A stretch of 64,000 nt of DNA, from positions 105,330,102 to 105,394,101 of the forward strand of contig NC_081861.1 of assembly GCF_963259705.1 (NCBI RefSeq), read 5' to 3'. This stretch comes from Myotis daubentonii (taxonomy: Eukaryota; Chordata; Mammalia; Chiroptera; Vespertilionidae). Below are positions 45,666-56,755 of the stretch, one piece after another; within the stretch, counting starts at the first letter, position 1; the number at the start of each line of letters is the position of its first letter. Below the pieces are notes generated by a model that was not told the origin of the DNA, did no database searches, and saw only the letters and a program-made list of their open reading frames with translations. A program made the position numbers and the translations under genes.

Positions 45666-46202
45666 TACATCTACAGGATGGAATACTATGCTGCTGTAAA
45701 AAAGAAGGAATTCTCACCATGTGCAACAGCATGGATGGAACTGGAGAGCATTATGCTAAGTGAAATAAGCCAGTGAATGAAAGAAAAATACCACATGATC
45801 TCACTCATTTATGGATAATAAAGACTATTATAAACTTATGAACAAAAATAGATACAGAGGCAGAGAAGCATCGAACAGACTGTCAAACTACAGCAGGAAG
45901 GCCGGGGAGGGCTAGGGGTGGGGGACAAGAAATCAACCGAAGGACTTGTATGCATGCATAGGAGCATAACCAATGGTCACAAGACACTGGGTGGTAGGGG
46001 AGGCCGGGGGAAGGTCAAGGGGAAAAAAAAGGACACATATGTAATACTCTTTGTAATACTTTAAGCAATAAAACAAATTTTTTTAAAAAAAAATTGGGAG
46101 CCTTGGAAAAAAACAAACAAACAAAAAACAAAAACTAAAACAAAACAAAAAAACCCAAATGAGGATAACCCATTGAGAATGCTGTGCTTGTGAAAATGGT
46201 CA

Positions 46203-48153
46203 CTAGGAGAAACCAAGATGGCGGCATAGGTTAACTCCGGAGATTGCTGACCTCGAACAACCACTTCAGAGATATAACTAAAGGACAGAACGGACATCAT
46301 CCAGAACCACAGGAAGGCTGGCTGAGTGGAAATTTTACAACTAGGAGGAAAGAGAATATCATACCCAGACTCAGAGGAGGCGCAGTGCTGAAGTGAAATA
46401 CTCAGGTGCGGAGTGCGCACGAGGAGCGGGCTGGCGGCTGAGGGCGCGGTTGTTGTTTTCAATTGGGAGGGAGTTTCAGACTCTGAGCTCCAGATCTGGG
46501 CGAGTCTCTGGGGACCCAGACTCAAACGGGAGAAGCGGGACTGTCTGGCTTCAGTCGGAACTCGAAGGCAGCTTTCTCTCCGGGGTTTGCAGCCATTGCT
46601 GGGACTCTGAGAGGCAGAGCCCCTGGGGAAGGAACTGAGAGCAGCCATAACTGCTCGCTCCGCCGACCCTGTAGATCCCCTGGGACCCACCCCGCCCAAG
46701 CCCTGCACAGAACCATTTGCCAGATAGCCTCAGGCAAACGCTAGATTAGCACCGCCCTAGAGATCCAGCACAGAAGCCCTCCCACTGCAGACACAGCGGA
46801 CTCTCATAGCCAGTTAGCCTGGAGGTCAAATCACCCCCGGTATTGCCAACATCAATCAAGGCTTAAAGGCAACAAGACTGCGCACAAAGACCACTAGGGG
46901 GTGTACCAAGAAAGCATAAAAAATGCGGAGACAAAGAAACAGGACAAAACTGTCAATGGAGGATATTGAGTTCAGAACCACACTTTTAAGGTCTCTTAAG
47001 AACTGTCTAGAAGCTGCCCATAAACTTAGTAAGGCCCTCAAAAAGACTGGTGAGACCGCCGATAAACGTAGTGAGATCCTCAAGAAATCTAATGAGACCC
47101 TCGATGTTGTGATAAAGAACCAACTAGAAATTAAGCATACACTGACTGAAATAACGAATATTATACAGACACCCAACAGCAGACCAGAGGAGCACAAGAA
47201 TCAAGTCAAAGATTCGAAATGCGAAGAAGCAAAAAACACCCAACCAGAAAAGCAAAATGAAAAAAGAATCCGAAAATACGAAGATAGTGTAAGGAGCCTC
47301 TGGGACAGCTTCAAGCGCACCAACATCAGAATTATAGGGGTGCCAGAAGATGAGAGAGAGCAAGATATTGAAAACATTATTTTAAAGAAATAATGACAGA
47401 AAACTTCCCCCACCTGGTGAAAGAAATAGACCTACAGGTCCAGGAAGCGCAGAGAACCCCAAACAAAAGGAATCCAAAGAGGACCACACCAAGACACATC
47501 ATAATTAAAATGCCAAGAGCAAAAGACAAAGAGAGAATCTTAAAAGCAGCAAGAGAAAGAAACCCAGTTACCTACAAGGGAATACCCATACGACTGTCAG
47601 CTGATTTCTCAACAGAAACTTTGCAGGCCAGAAGGGAGTGGCAAGAAATATTCAAAGTGATGAATACCAAGAACCTACAACCAAGATTACTTTATCCAGC
47701 AAAGCTATCATTCAGAACGGAAGGTCAGATAAAGAGCTTCACAGATAAGGAAAAGCTAAAGGAGTTCATCACCACCAAACCAGTATTATATGAAATGCTG
47801 AAAGGTATCCTTTAAGAAGAGGAAGAAGAAAAAAAAGGTAAAGATACAAATTATGAATAACAAACATGCATTTATCAACAAGTGAATCTAAGAATCAAGT
47901 GAATAAATAATCTGGTGATCATAATAGAATCAGGGACATAGAAAGGGAATGGACTGACTATTCTTGGGGGGGAAAGGGGTGTGGGAGATGTGAAAAGAGA
48001 CTGGACAAAAATCGTGCACCTATGGATGAGGACAGTGGGTGGGGAGTGAGGGCGGAGGGTGGGGTGGGAGCTGGGAGGAGGGGAGTTATGGGGGGAAAAA
48101 AAAGAGGAACAAATGTAATAATCTGAACAATAAAGATTTAATTAAAAAAAAAA
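46203..48153 (+). mobile_element. HAL1 (half-L1, ORF1 only)
   Basis: Duplication GAAAATGGTCA (46192-46202, 48154-48164). Starts near GGAGAAACCAAGATGGCGGC, has a 5'UTR of about 0.7 kb, ORF1 at 46923-47815, then a G-rich 3'UTR (GGTGGGGAGTGAGGGCGGAG), AACAATAAAGATTTAATT and A10. As in the copy at 35-37 kb, no ORF2 follows ORF1. Compared with that copy it lacks about 400 bases of 5'UTR, so the two are not a recent duplicate. Confidence 0.92.
46923..47815 (+). pseudogene. HAL1 ORF1, one frameshift from open
   Basis: First open part (156 codons): MRRQRNRTKLSMED start, coiled-coil-like ETADKRSEILKKSNETLDVV, KNQVKDSKCEEAKN, and the start of the RRM (RSLWDSFKRTNIRIIGVPED). Second part (from 47393): ENFPHLVKEIDLQVQEAQRT, RHIIIKMPRAKDKERILKAA, FSTETLQARREWQEIFKVMN and the end EMLKGIL with its stop. 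The parts are joined by one extra T in a TTTT run near 47385. Length and domain order match L1 ORF1p (N-terminal coiled coil, RRM, C-terminal domain), an RNA-binding chaperone. Apart from this slip I see no stop. Confidence 0.9.
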
Positions 48154-48332
48154 GAAAATGGTCATTAATCCCAAACAATCAGGTGTTTCTGATGCTAAGC
48201 GCACCCAGGGAGAACTTTTTCAATCACCTAGTACCTATTCTTAGTTCACTACTTATAATTTGTTCTTTTTAATATTTTCTACTTTTATATTTTCTGCATC
48301 TTTTCATCTTAAAAAATAAAAGAGCACCTCTC

Positions 48333-48553
48333 ACCCTAGCTGGCTTGGGTCAGTGGATAGAGCATCAGCCTGCAGACTGAAGGGTCCCAGGTTCGATTCC
48401 GGCCAAGGGCACATGCCTGGGTTGCGGGTTCAATTCCCAGTGGGGTGTATGCAGGAGGCAGCCAATCAATGATTCTCTCTCATCATTGATGTTTCTCTCT
48501 CTCTTTCTCCCTTCCTCTCTGAAATCAATAAAGAAATATATATTTAAAAAATA
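48333..48553 (+). mobile_element. VES SINE
   Basis: The best-preserved VES here: GGTCAGTGGATAGAGCATCA A box, GGTTCGATTCC B box, GAGGCAGCCAATCAATGATT, CT-rich stretch, ATCAATAAAGAAATATATAT tail. The 18-bp duplication AAATAAAAGAGCACCTCT flanks it. Confidence 0.96.
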
Positions 48554-48574
48554 AAATAAAAGAGCACCTCTCTT

Positions 48575-49430
48575 TCAAATCATACTTCAAAAGGATTTTC
48601 ATGGTGAAACTGAAACTGGACCTTGGTGAATGAAATATGGGAAAGGAAGTACAAATAATCATAACTGCAACTAAGTTAATTTCCTTGTGTGATTCTATGC
48701 ATTTTTCTGTTAGTTTTTCTTTGCTATAAATGTCCAGAGCTGAACCCATTTTCTTGCATATTTCCAAGATCAGAGACAGCATTTTCAGTTTTTCATAAAT
48801 TATTAAAATACATTTAATAAACAAATATACACTACAATTTTGACTTAGCCAATTTATGTATATACAAGTTATTTAGGATGGAATCTTGGGGGGGTTTACA
48901 TATTTTATTTCAGTTATTTTTATTATAGTTTCTTATTAAGAAATAAAGATCCATGAAATAATACTTGTATCATTTGTTTCTGATCTTAATAATATCCCTG
49001 TGCTTAATCAGAACGAGGTATTTGTTTCATCAAGGTGTTGTAAAAAAATGTACTGTGTCTGGGAATCATCAAATTATAGTAGGAAGATAAAACCTTCCAA
49101 GTTAAAATTCCACAATTTTCCAAGTAGAGGAGGTTTCCCTATACTAGTATATCACAGAGTATCATTTTAAGATTGGGAAGTTAGATGCTATTGCTATTTT
49201 TATTTTTATGGCTTCATTAGTTTATGAATTTTAGAGTTTGTGAAAGTCTGTGAATTTATTATATTCTGAGTAAAGGAATTCTGTAAATCAATGGGGGCTT
49301 TCTATGTCAAATAACAAGAAGGAAAATATTTTTAAAATTGAGATAGAAAGGGCGACTATAGAAAGAAGAAATAGATATACAGAATTAATGGAACTATAGA
49401 AAAAAATGATAGAATAAAAGGAAGCCTAGC
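48575..49430. other. Unassigned AT-rich stretch
   Basis: No named repeat or supported gene. Confidence 0.5.
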
Positions 49431-49462
49431 AAAGGAAAGAAAGAAAGAAGGCAAGAGAGAGA

Positions 49463-49524
<62 letters not shown>

Positions 49525-49548
49525 GGAAGGAAGGAAGGAAGGAAGGAA

Positions 49549-49618
<70 letters not shown>

Positions 49619-49622
49619 AAAC
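49431..49622. repeat. Polypurine tract: (GA)n, (GGAA)n, (GAAA)n
   Basis: About 190 bases of A and G with very few interruptions (a C at about 49452). The three sub-blocks follow one another: GA units to about 49519, GGAA units to about 49551, then GAAA units. Confidence 0.97.
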
Positions 49623-50020
49623 AGAAAGTTGGAAAGGAGGGTAAGTAATTAGGAGATAACTTTATTTTTCATTCCATCAAACTATATGTCTAGTTTTACT
49701 ATTATATTGGCAAATAAAATCATTATCACATTTTCATTGTTGACATAATTACAGATGTCCCCAAGATTCCCCCCTTTGCCCACCTCCACCCAGCCCCCAT
49801 ACTCCCTCTCTCTGGCCATCACCACACTGTTAGTGGTGCCCATGGACTATGCATATATGTTCTTTGGCTAATATATTCACCTTTTTAAATACAGTCCCCT
49901 CCTCCATGCTTCCCTTTGATAATTATCAGTCTATTCCATGCACCCATGCCTCCTGTTCTATTTGTTTGCCAGTTTATTTTGTTTATTACATTCCATATAT
50001 AAGTGTGGTCATATAGTATA

Positions 50021-50252
50021 CTAGAGGCCTGGTGCACAAATTCATGCAACAGTGGGGGCCCTTGACCTGGCCTGCGGGATAGGGCTGAAACCGGCTCTCC
50101 AACATCCCCTGAGGGGTCCTGGATTGCGAGAGGGTGCAGGCCAGGCTGAGGGACCCCATTGGTGCAGGACCGGGTTGGGGAGGGATGCCGGAGGTTGGCC
50201 AGCTGAGGAGGGACCACGAGAAGGCTCCAGGGCATGTCCAGCCCATCTCACG
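50021..50252 (-). mobile_element. HeliBat-type Helitron, 5' truncated
   Basis: Starts CTAGAGGCCTGGTGCACAAA after A. The body (CCCTGAGGGGTCCTGGATTG, GGCATGTCCAGCCCATCTCA) matches the copies at 24.8 and 57.7 kb, but it stops where those go on, so the minus-strand 5' third is missing. Confidence 0.85.
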
Positions 50253-50554
50253 CCATATTATTTTCCACAGTGGCTACATGAGTCTGCATTCCCACTGATT
50301 GATTCCCACCCATTCCCAGGGTTCCCTTTTCTTCACATCCTCACCAGCACTTGTTGTTTGTTGATTTATTGATGGCTGTTGTTCTGGCAGGTGTGAGGTG
50401 ATACCTCACTTTGGTTTAAATTTGCATCTCTCTGATGATTAATAACTGAGCATTTTTTCATGTACTGTTTGGAGAAATGCCTATTCAGGTATATTGCTAA
50501 ATTTATAATGAGATTATTTGTATTCTTGGTGTTAAGTTGAGCAAATACTTTTTA

Positions 50555-50768
50555 TTAAAATATATTTTATTGATTTTTCACAGTGAGGAAGGGAGAGGGA
50601 CAGAGAGCTAGAAACATTGATGAGAGAGAAACATTGATCAGCTGCCTCCTGCACACCCTCCACTGGGGATGAGCCCGCAACCAAGGTACATGTCCCTGAC
50701 CAGAACCGAATCTGGACCCCTGAGTCCGCAAGCCGACACTGTATCCACTGAGCCAAAGCAGCTAGGAC
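50555..50768 (-). mobile_element. VES SINE
   Basis: Reverse VES with the duplication GAGCAAATACTTTTTA at 50539-50554 and 50769-50784. Confidence 0.94.
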
Positions 50769-51434
50769 GAGCAAATACTTTTTACATTTTGGAAAATAAC
50801 ACCTTATCAGGTGTATCATTAGCAAATATATTTTCCCATAAAGTGAGTTCCCTTTCATTTTGTTTATGGTTAATTTGGCTGTGCTGAATATTTTTAGTTT
50901 GATGTAGTCCCACTTGTTTATTTTTTGTTTTGTTTCCCTGTCCCTAGAAGATATATCAGCAGAAATATTGGTATGAGAGATTTGCTGCCTGTGTTATTTT
51001 CTATGATTTTTATGGTTTCATGATTTACATTTAAGTCTTTTATCTATTTTGAGTTTATTCTTCTGTGTGGTGTAAGGTGGTGGTCTCGTTTTATTTTTTT
51101 GAATATACCTGTCCAATTTTCCCAACACCATTTATTAAAGAGACTTTCTTCACTCCATTGTATGCTCTTGCCTCCTTTGTCAAAATTAATTGACCATAAA
51201 GATGTGGGTTGATTTCTGGACTCTCCATCCTACTCCATTGATCTATGTGCCTGTTCCTTTGCCAGTAATGGTGTTTTGATTACAAAGGCCTTCTAGTATA
51301 GTTTAATATCAGATGTGATACCTCTCGCTTTGTTCTTTCTGAAGATTGCTGAGATTATTAGGAATCTTTATTGGTTCATTATAAATTTTGAGTATATTTG
51401 TTCTAGATTTGTGAAATATGCCATTGGTATTTTA

Positions 51435-51611
51435 AAAAAATATATTTTTATTGATTTCAGCGAGGAAGGGCGAGGGAGAGAGATATATAAACATCAATCC
51501 CCCTACTGGGGATTGAGCTCACAACCCAAGCATGTGCTCAAACCTGGAATCAAACTGTGACCTCCTGGTTTATAGGTCAATGCTCAACTACTGAGCCATG
51601 CTAGCTGGGCA
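51435..51611 (-). mobile_element. VES SINE, diverged
   Basis: Reverse VES: tail ATATATTTTTATTGATTTCA, middle CATCAATCCCCCTACTGGGG, head GGTCAATGCTCAACTACTGA then GCTAGCTGGGC. Flanks TTGGTATTTT and CTGGTATTTT suggest the duplication. Confidence 0.85.
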
Positions 51612-52028
51612 ATGCTGCTGGTATTTTAATAGTAATTGGATTGAATCAATAGATTGCTTTGTATAGTATAGACTTTTTAATTATGTAAATTCTTCCTATC
51701 CATGAAAATGGTATATGCTCCTACTTATTTGTATCTTTCTCAATTTCTGTCTACAATGTCTGATAGTTTTACAAGTACAGGTCTTTTACCTCCTTACTTA
51801 AATTTATCCCTAGGTACTTTATTTTTTTTTCTTGTTGCTGTTGCAATAGTAAATTGGGTTGTTTTCTTAGTTCCTGTTTCTGAGCATTCATTATTGGTGT
51901 ATAAAATTGCCATTCATTTCTGAATATTAATTTTGTATCCTACTACTTTGCCAAGTTCATTTATTAGATCTAGTTGTTTTTGTGTGTGAGTTTTTTGGGT
52001 TTTCTATATAGAGTATCATGCCATCCTA

Positions 52029-52413
52029 TCTAATAATAGACAAACATGGTAATTGACCATACCTTCGCTACACCTCCCATTGGCTAATCAGTGTGATATG
52101 CAAATTAACTGCCAACAAAGGTGGGGGCTAATTTGCATACTGCAGGCGGGGCCAGCAGCGCATGACGCTGCCCGTGGGATCTGGGCCCTGGACCCCTGAC
52201 CCGGCGAGGAGGGGCCGGCAGCAGGGAATCTGGCAAGGGAGAAAAGCAGAGGAGAAGGGAGAGAGCCCAGGTGGCAGAGAAGGGAGGGAGCTGAGGGCTA
52301 AGTGGTGAAGGGAGGGAGCAAGGCAGCAGAGAAGGGGTTATCGAAGCCTGCTGCTTTGCTGCGGTCTCAGGAAGCCCTATTCTTGCAGGAATCTTCTTGC
52401 AATGGGCCTCTAG
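52029..52413 (+). mobile_element. HeliBat-type Helitron
   Basis: Left end TCTAATAATAGACAAACATG; right end GGGCCTCTAG before T. Body: ATTGGCTAATCAGTGTGATA, ATGCAAATTAACTGCC, then a GC-rich and purine-rich part (GGGGCCGGCAGCAGGGAATC, GGAGGGAGCAAGGCAGCAGA) not seen in the other copies here. Confidence 0.8.
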
Positions 52414-52535
52414 TCTGTGAATAATGACAGTTCTAATTTCTCTACTCTAATTTTGAATCCATTTATTTTTTCTTGTCTAATCACTGTCATTTCCACTTCC
52501 AGTATTATGTTGAATAAGAGGGGTGAAAGTTTCCA

Positions 52536-52687
52536 TAGCCAGTTTTCTCAGTGGTTAGCACATTTGTCCATGGACAGAGGGCTCTCATGTTTGATTACAG
52601 ACAAAAGCACTTACATTGATCGCAGGCTCCATCCCCAGCCCAGGTCGGGGTCTGTGCAGGAAGCAACTAATCAATGTGTCTCTCTCA
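52536..52687 (+). mobile_element. VES SINE, decayed
   Basis: CTCAGTGGTTAGCACATTTG, GTCGGGGTCTGTGCAGGAAG, CAACTAATCAATGTGTCTCT then the L1 tail begins at once. Confidence 0.75.
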
Positions 52688-52689
52688 TT

Positions 52690-53930
52690 TTTTTTATTTT
52701 ATTTATTGATTAAGGTATTACATATGTGTCCTTAACCCTCCTTGCCCTCCAGCCCCCCACTCATGCCCTCAACCCACTGGTGTCTGTGTCCATTTATTAT
52801 GCTTATATGCATTCATACAAGTCCTTTGATTGATCTCTCCCCTTCCCCCGACCCTCCCCTGCACTCCCTCTGAGGTTTGGTGGCCTGATCGATGCTTTTC
52901 TGTCTCTGGTTCTGTTTTATGTTCATCAGTTTATGTTGTTCGTTATGTTCCACAAATGAGTAAGATCATGTGATATTTATCTTTCTCTGACTAGCTTATT
53001 TCAGTTAGCATAATGCTTTCCAGGTCCATCCATGGTATTGCAAATGGTAGGAGTTCCTCCCTTTTCATAGGAGTATAGTATTCCTTGTGTAGATGTACCA
53101 CAGTTTTTAAATTCACTCATCTGCTGATGGGCACTTAGACAGTTTCCAAATCTTAGCTATGGTAAATTGTGCTGCTATAAACATAGGGGTGCGTATATCC
53201 TTTCTGATTGGTGTTTCTAGTTTCTTCGGATATATTCCTAGAAGTGGGATTACTGGATCAAATGGGAGTTCCATTTTCAGTTTTTTGAGGAAACTCCATA
53301 CTATTCTCCACAGTGACTGAACCAGTCTGCATTTCCACCAGCAGTGAAAGAGGGTTCCTTTTTCTCCGCATCCTCTCCAGCACTTGTTGTTTGTTGATTT
53401 GTTGATGATAGCCATTCTGACAGGTGTGAGATGGTACCTCATTGTTGTTTTGATTTGCATCTCTAAGATGATTAGTGACTTTGAGCATATTTTCATATGT
53501 CTCTTGGCCTTCTGTATGTCTTTCAAAAAAATATCTATTTAGATCTGTTGCCCATTTTTTGATTGAGTTGTTTATCTTCCTTTTGTTAAGTTGTATGAGT
53601 TCCCTGTAAATGTTGGGGATTAAATCCTTATCGGTGATAACGTTGACAAATATGTTCTCCCATAGAGTGGGCTTTCTTGTTATTTTGTTGATAGTTTCTT
53701 TTGTTGTGCAGAAGCTTTTTATTTTGATGTAGTCCCATTTGTTTATTTTCTCTTTAGTTTCCAATGCCCTAGGAGCTGTATTGGTGAAGATATTGACATA
53801 TGTCTGATATTTTGCTGCCTGTGGATTTCTCTAAGATTTTTATGGTTTCCTGTCTTACATTTAAGTCCTTTACCATTTTGAGTTTATTTTTGTGTATGCT
53901 ATAAGTTGGTGGTCTAGTTTCTCTTTTTTT
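52690..53930 (-). mobile_element. 5'-truncated L1
   Basis: Antisense 3' tail (TTATTGATTAAGGTATTACA, TATGTGTCCTTAACCCTCC), 3'UTR and about the last third of ORF2. It resembles the L1 at 27-39 kb and is better preserved than the L1s around it. Confidence 0.9.
53113..53764 (-). pseudogene. L1 ORF2 C-terminal part (remnant)
   Basis: Two overlapping minus-strand frames: 53764-53258 ([60 protein letters not shown]) and 53526-53113 ([40 protein letters not shown]). The C-x-x-x-G-x-x-x-x-x-H-C type segment of L1 ORF2p is visible. One frame slip lies in the overlap. Confidence 0.85.
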
Positions 53931-53982
53931 TTTTTAGGATTTTCAAAATGTTTATTAATGGAATTATATTCCTTTTTTGCTT

Positions 53983-53987
53983 TATAT

Positions 53988-54038
<51 letters not shown>

Positions 54039-54040
54039 TA
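53983..54040. repeat. (TA)n microsatellite
   Basis: TATATTATATTA leading into about 22 TA units with one CA. Confidence 0.95.
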
Positions 54041-54350
54041 TGTTTAATTGTTTTATTGCTTAAAGTATTGCAAAGAGTATTACATATGTCTCCTTTTTTC
54101 CCCCCTTGACCTTCCCCTGGCCTCCCTTACTACCCAGTATCTTGTGTCCTTTGGTTATGCTTATATACATGCATACAAGTCCTTCAGTTGATCTCTTACC
54201 CACCCCCCCACCCCCCAGCCCTCCCTGGCCTTCCTGCTGTAGTTTGACAGTCTGTTTGATGCTGCTCTGCCTCTGTATCTATTTTTGTTCATAAGTTTAT
54301 AATAGTCTTTATTATCCATAAATGAGTGAGATCATGTGGTATTTTTCTTT
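54041..54350 (-). mobile_element. 5'-truncated L1 3' end
   Basis: TTTATTGCTTAAAGTATTGC, CATATGTCTCCTTTTTTCCC, ATACATGCATACAAGTCCTT, TAGTTTGACAGTCTGTTTGA, AATGAGTGAGATCATGTGGT: antisense L1 3'UTR. Confidence 0.88.
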
Positions 54351-54354
54351 CATT

Positions 54355-54500
54355 CATATACCTTGGTTGGGGCACATCCCCAGTAGGGAGTATGCAGGAA
54401 GCAGCTGATCAATGTTTCCCTCTCATCAATGTTTCTAACTCTCTGTCCCTCTCCCTTCATCTCTGTAAAAAATCAATAAAATAAAAATATTTCAAAGCCC
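54355..54500 (+). mobile_element. VES SINE, 5' truncated
   Basis: Begins within the body (GGCACATCCCCAGTAGGGAG), then GCAGCTGATCAATGTTTCCC, CT-rich stretch and ATCAATAAAATAAAAATATT tail. Confidence 0.85.
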
Positions 54501-54719
54501 CTGAACTGGGGACTGAGGCAATCTAATATGTTAAATATTTTGTGAATATTCTATTTGATATTTCATCCCAGTGAGTCTTCTGGAAGAATTGTGCTTTTCA
54601 TCTGGGTCAAGGTATCATGTTATTTTTCATATTGCAGTTGATAAAAATATATATCTAAGGGCTAATGAAGAGATCATCCTTAGCTAATTAAACCTAATTG
54701 ATACCCTGTTTCATTTTTA

Positions 54720-56143
54720 TGACTTTTTAATTAAGGTAACATTGGTTTATAACATTGTATGTGTCAGGTGTACAACATTATATTTCAATAACTTCCTATA
54801 CTACAATGTGCTCACACTCCAAATTCTAGTTCCCATTAGTCACCATATACTTAACCCCCTTTACTCATATTGCCCTCCCCACACCATTCTTCAATGATAA
54901 GTACCAATATGTTGTTGGTATCTATAAGTTTATTTTTGTTTTGTTTGATCATGCTTCCTCTTTTTGTTTTATTTATATTCCATGCATTAATGAACTAATA
55001 TGATTTTTGTACTTTTCTGTCACACTTATTTAACTTAACACAATACCCTCAAGTTCCACCCATGTTGTTGTAAATGACAATATTTCTTCTTTTTATGGTT
55101 AAGTGGTATCCCATTGTTTATATGTACCACATTATCTTTATCCATTTGTTGGACAACAAACACTTAGGTTGTTTCCATTTCTTGGCTATTGTAATAGACA
55201 CAGGGCTGAATATATACTTTCAATTCCATTTTTTCATGTTCTTCAGATAAATACCCAGACGTGAAATAGTTGGATCATATAGTAGTTTCTTCTTGCCTTT
55301 TTTTTTTTTTTTGAGGAATGTCCATATTGCATTCCATAGTGGTTGCACCAATTTACATGCTAGAGTTTCATTTTCTCCACTTTCTCAGCAAAACTTCTTA
55401 ATTCTTGTTTCTTTTACAATACCCATTCTAATGGTGTGAGGTGTTACCACATTGTGGTTTTGATTTGTATCTCCCTAATAATTAGTGATATTGAACATTT
55501 TTTCATGTGCTTATTGCCTATCTGTATGTAGTCTTTGGAAAAATGTTTATTCAGGACTTCTGCCCATTTTTAATTAGATTGTTTTTCACTTACTGAATTA
55601 TATGTATACATTTTGGATATTAACCCCTTATCAAAAATATCAAATGCAAATATCTTCTTAGTTAGTTGCCTCTTCATTTTATTGACGGTTCCCTTTGCTC
55701 TGCAAAGACTTTTTAGTTTGATGCAGTCTCATTTGTTTATGTTTGCTTTTACCTTTCCTTTGAGTCATGTCCACAAAATCCTTTCTAATATTAATGTCAA
55801 GGAGCTTACCACCTGTTTTTTTTTCCTCTTAGGAGATTTATGGTTTCAATTTTTATATTAAAGTCTTTGCTCCATTTTGATTTAATCCTTTTATGGTGTC
55901 AGATAGTGGTCTAGTTTCATTGTTTTTCGTATGGCAATATAGTTTTACCAATATAATTAGAGTATTTTTACTCTCCATTGTATGTCTTTAGCTCCTTTGT
56001 TGGAAATTAGTTTTCCATATGTTTGCAGGTTTATTTCTGGCTCTCAATTCTGCTCCATTGATTTTAGTGTCTGTTTTATGGCAATAAAATATTGTTTTGA
56101 TAATTATAGCTTTGTAGCATGGTTTGAAATTGTTACCTTAGCT
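54720..56143 (-). mobile_element. Older L1 3' end and ORF2 part
   Basis: ATTAAGGTAACATTGGTTTA, GTGTCAGGTGTACAACATTA (3'UTR), GGATCATATAGTAGTTTCTT, TTGATTTGTATCTCCCTAAT, CTTTGCTCTGCAAAGACTTT, TTTGTAGCATGGTTTGAAAT. Fully decayed. It ends sharply at about 56143. Confidence 0.85.
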
Positions 56144-56144
56144 A

Positions 56145-56530
56145 TCCAACAGTCGGAGGGTGGGCCTGGCTAGCCTCTTCAGAGGGCCAGGTGCACAGGG
56201 TCTGTGCAGAAGACATTGGCAAGCTTGGATCCAGGAGTGGCCCACAGACTCCAAAGAGCTCTCCTGGATTCGCAGGTGCCATGTGCAACATCAGGAGGTG
56301 GGCTAAGGGCTGTTGCATCTCCAGGCTTTCTGATGGAAGGTCCTGCAGTCCCTCCTTGTCTACAACCGTAGATACACGTGCAGTACTGGAGCCTCTCCCA
56401 TTGGCCAAGATTGCACAGAAGGAGGTATTCAGCTGAGGTTGCACAAGAAAGTAGTGATGGAAAGACAACAACCAAGGGCAGCAAGAAACAGCTGAGAAGG
56501 CTGGAATAATAGAATGCACATCAAACTTTG
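56145..56530. other. Unrecognised GC-richer block
   Basis: About 385 bases, far richer in G and C than the flanks and unlike any repeat I know. A plus-strand frame stays open from 56191 to 56436 (81 codons) and a minus-strand one from 56519 to 56142 (125 codons); neither has a recognisable domain. It may be a processed pseudogene, a captured exon or an old LTR. I do not assign a function. Confidence 0.35.
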
Positions 56531-56589
56531 AGAACAGGGTTCTACTTCACTTTGCCAGCATAATTGGACATCAATTTAATAATTGTGTT

Positions 56590-56755
56590 AACATTTATTA
56601 TAATAACAATTAACATTTGTTATTCACTAACTATTTTAAACACTGTTCTAAGTATTTTACATATATTTTATTTAATATTTGCAGCAGTCATAAGAGGTAG
56701 GTATAATTTTAATTCTTATTTACAGATGAGAAAACTGTGGCACATTAATTATTTA
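56590..56755 (-). mobile_element. MIR SINE, reverse
   Basis: AACACTGTTCTAAGTATTTT, GCAGTCATAAGAGGTAGGTA, TTTACAGATGAGAAAACTGT: a clear reverse MIR. Confidence 0.85.

Larger units (their letters stand above)
40966..46190 (+). mobile_element. Internally deleted L1 (long 5'UTR, ORF1 and ORF2 pieces)
   Basis: About 2.5 kb of 5'UTR-like sequence (after removing inserts) leads through AAAGAGACAGCCAAAATAGG into ORF1 at about 43.9 kb. ORF1 ends early at about 44.46 kb and is joined to scattered ORF2 pieces: before the RT (TGAAAACAGTCCTGAGAGGG), inside the RT (TACAAAATTAACTCCAAGAA), and the C-terminal third from 45.06 kb, then 3'UTR and a long A-rich tail. Several separate deletions are needed. A SPIN element and a short L1 3' end are inserted in the 5'UTR. 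That 40966-43560 belongs to this L1 is inference from position and from the motif CCAATAAA. Confidence 0.65.
49725..52535 (-). mobile_element. Older L1 with four nested insertions
   Basis: Antisense 3'UTR (ATTACAGATGTCCCCAAGAT, GCCCATGGACTATGCATATA), then ORF2 in reverse (TTCCACAGTGGCTACATGAG, TTTGCATCTCTCTGATGATT, TAGTCCCACTTGTTTATTTT, CCTCCTTTGTCAAAATTAAT, TCCTACTACTTTGCCAAGTT). Two Helitrons and two VES SINEs break it, and a third SINE and another L1 abut its far end. Coding is fully decayed. Confidence 0.85.

Noticed and set aside
45248..45670. 140-codon minus-strand membrane-protein-like frame
   Set aside because: It is the antisense of L1 ORF2, which is recognisable on the plus strand.
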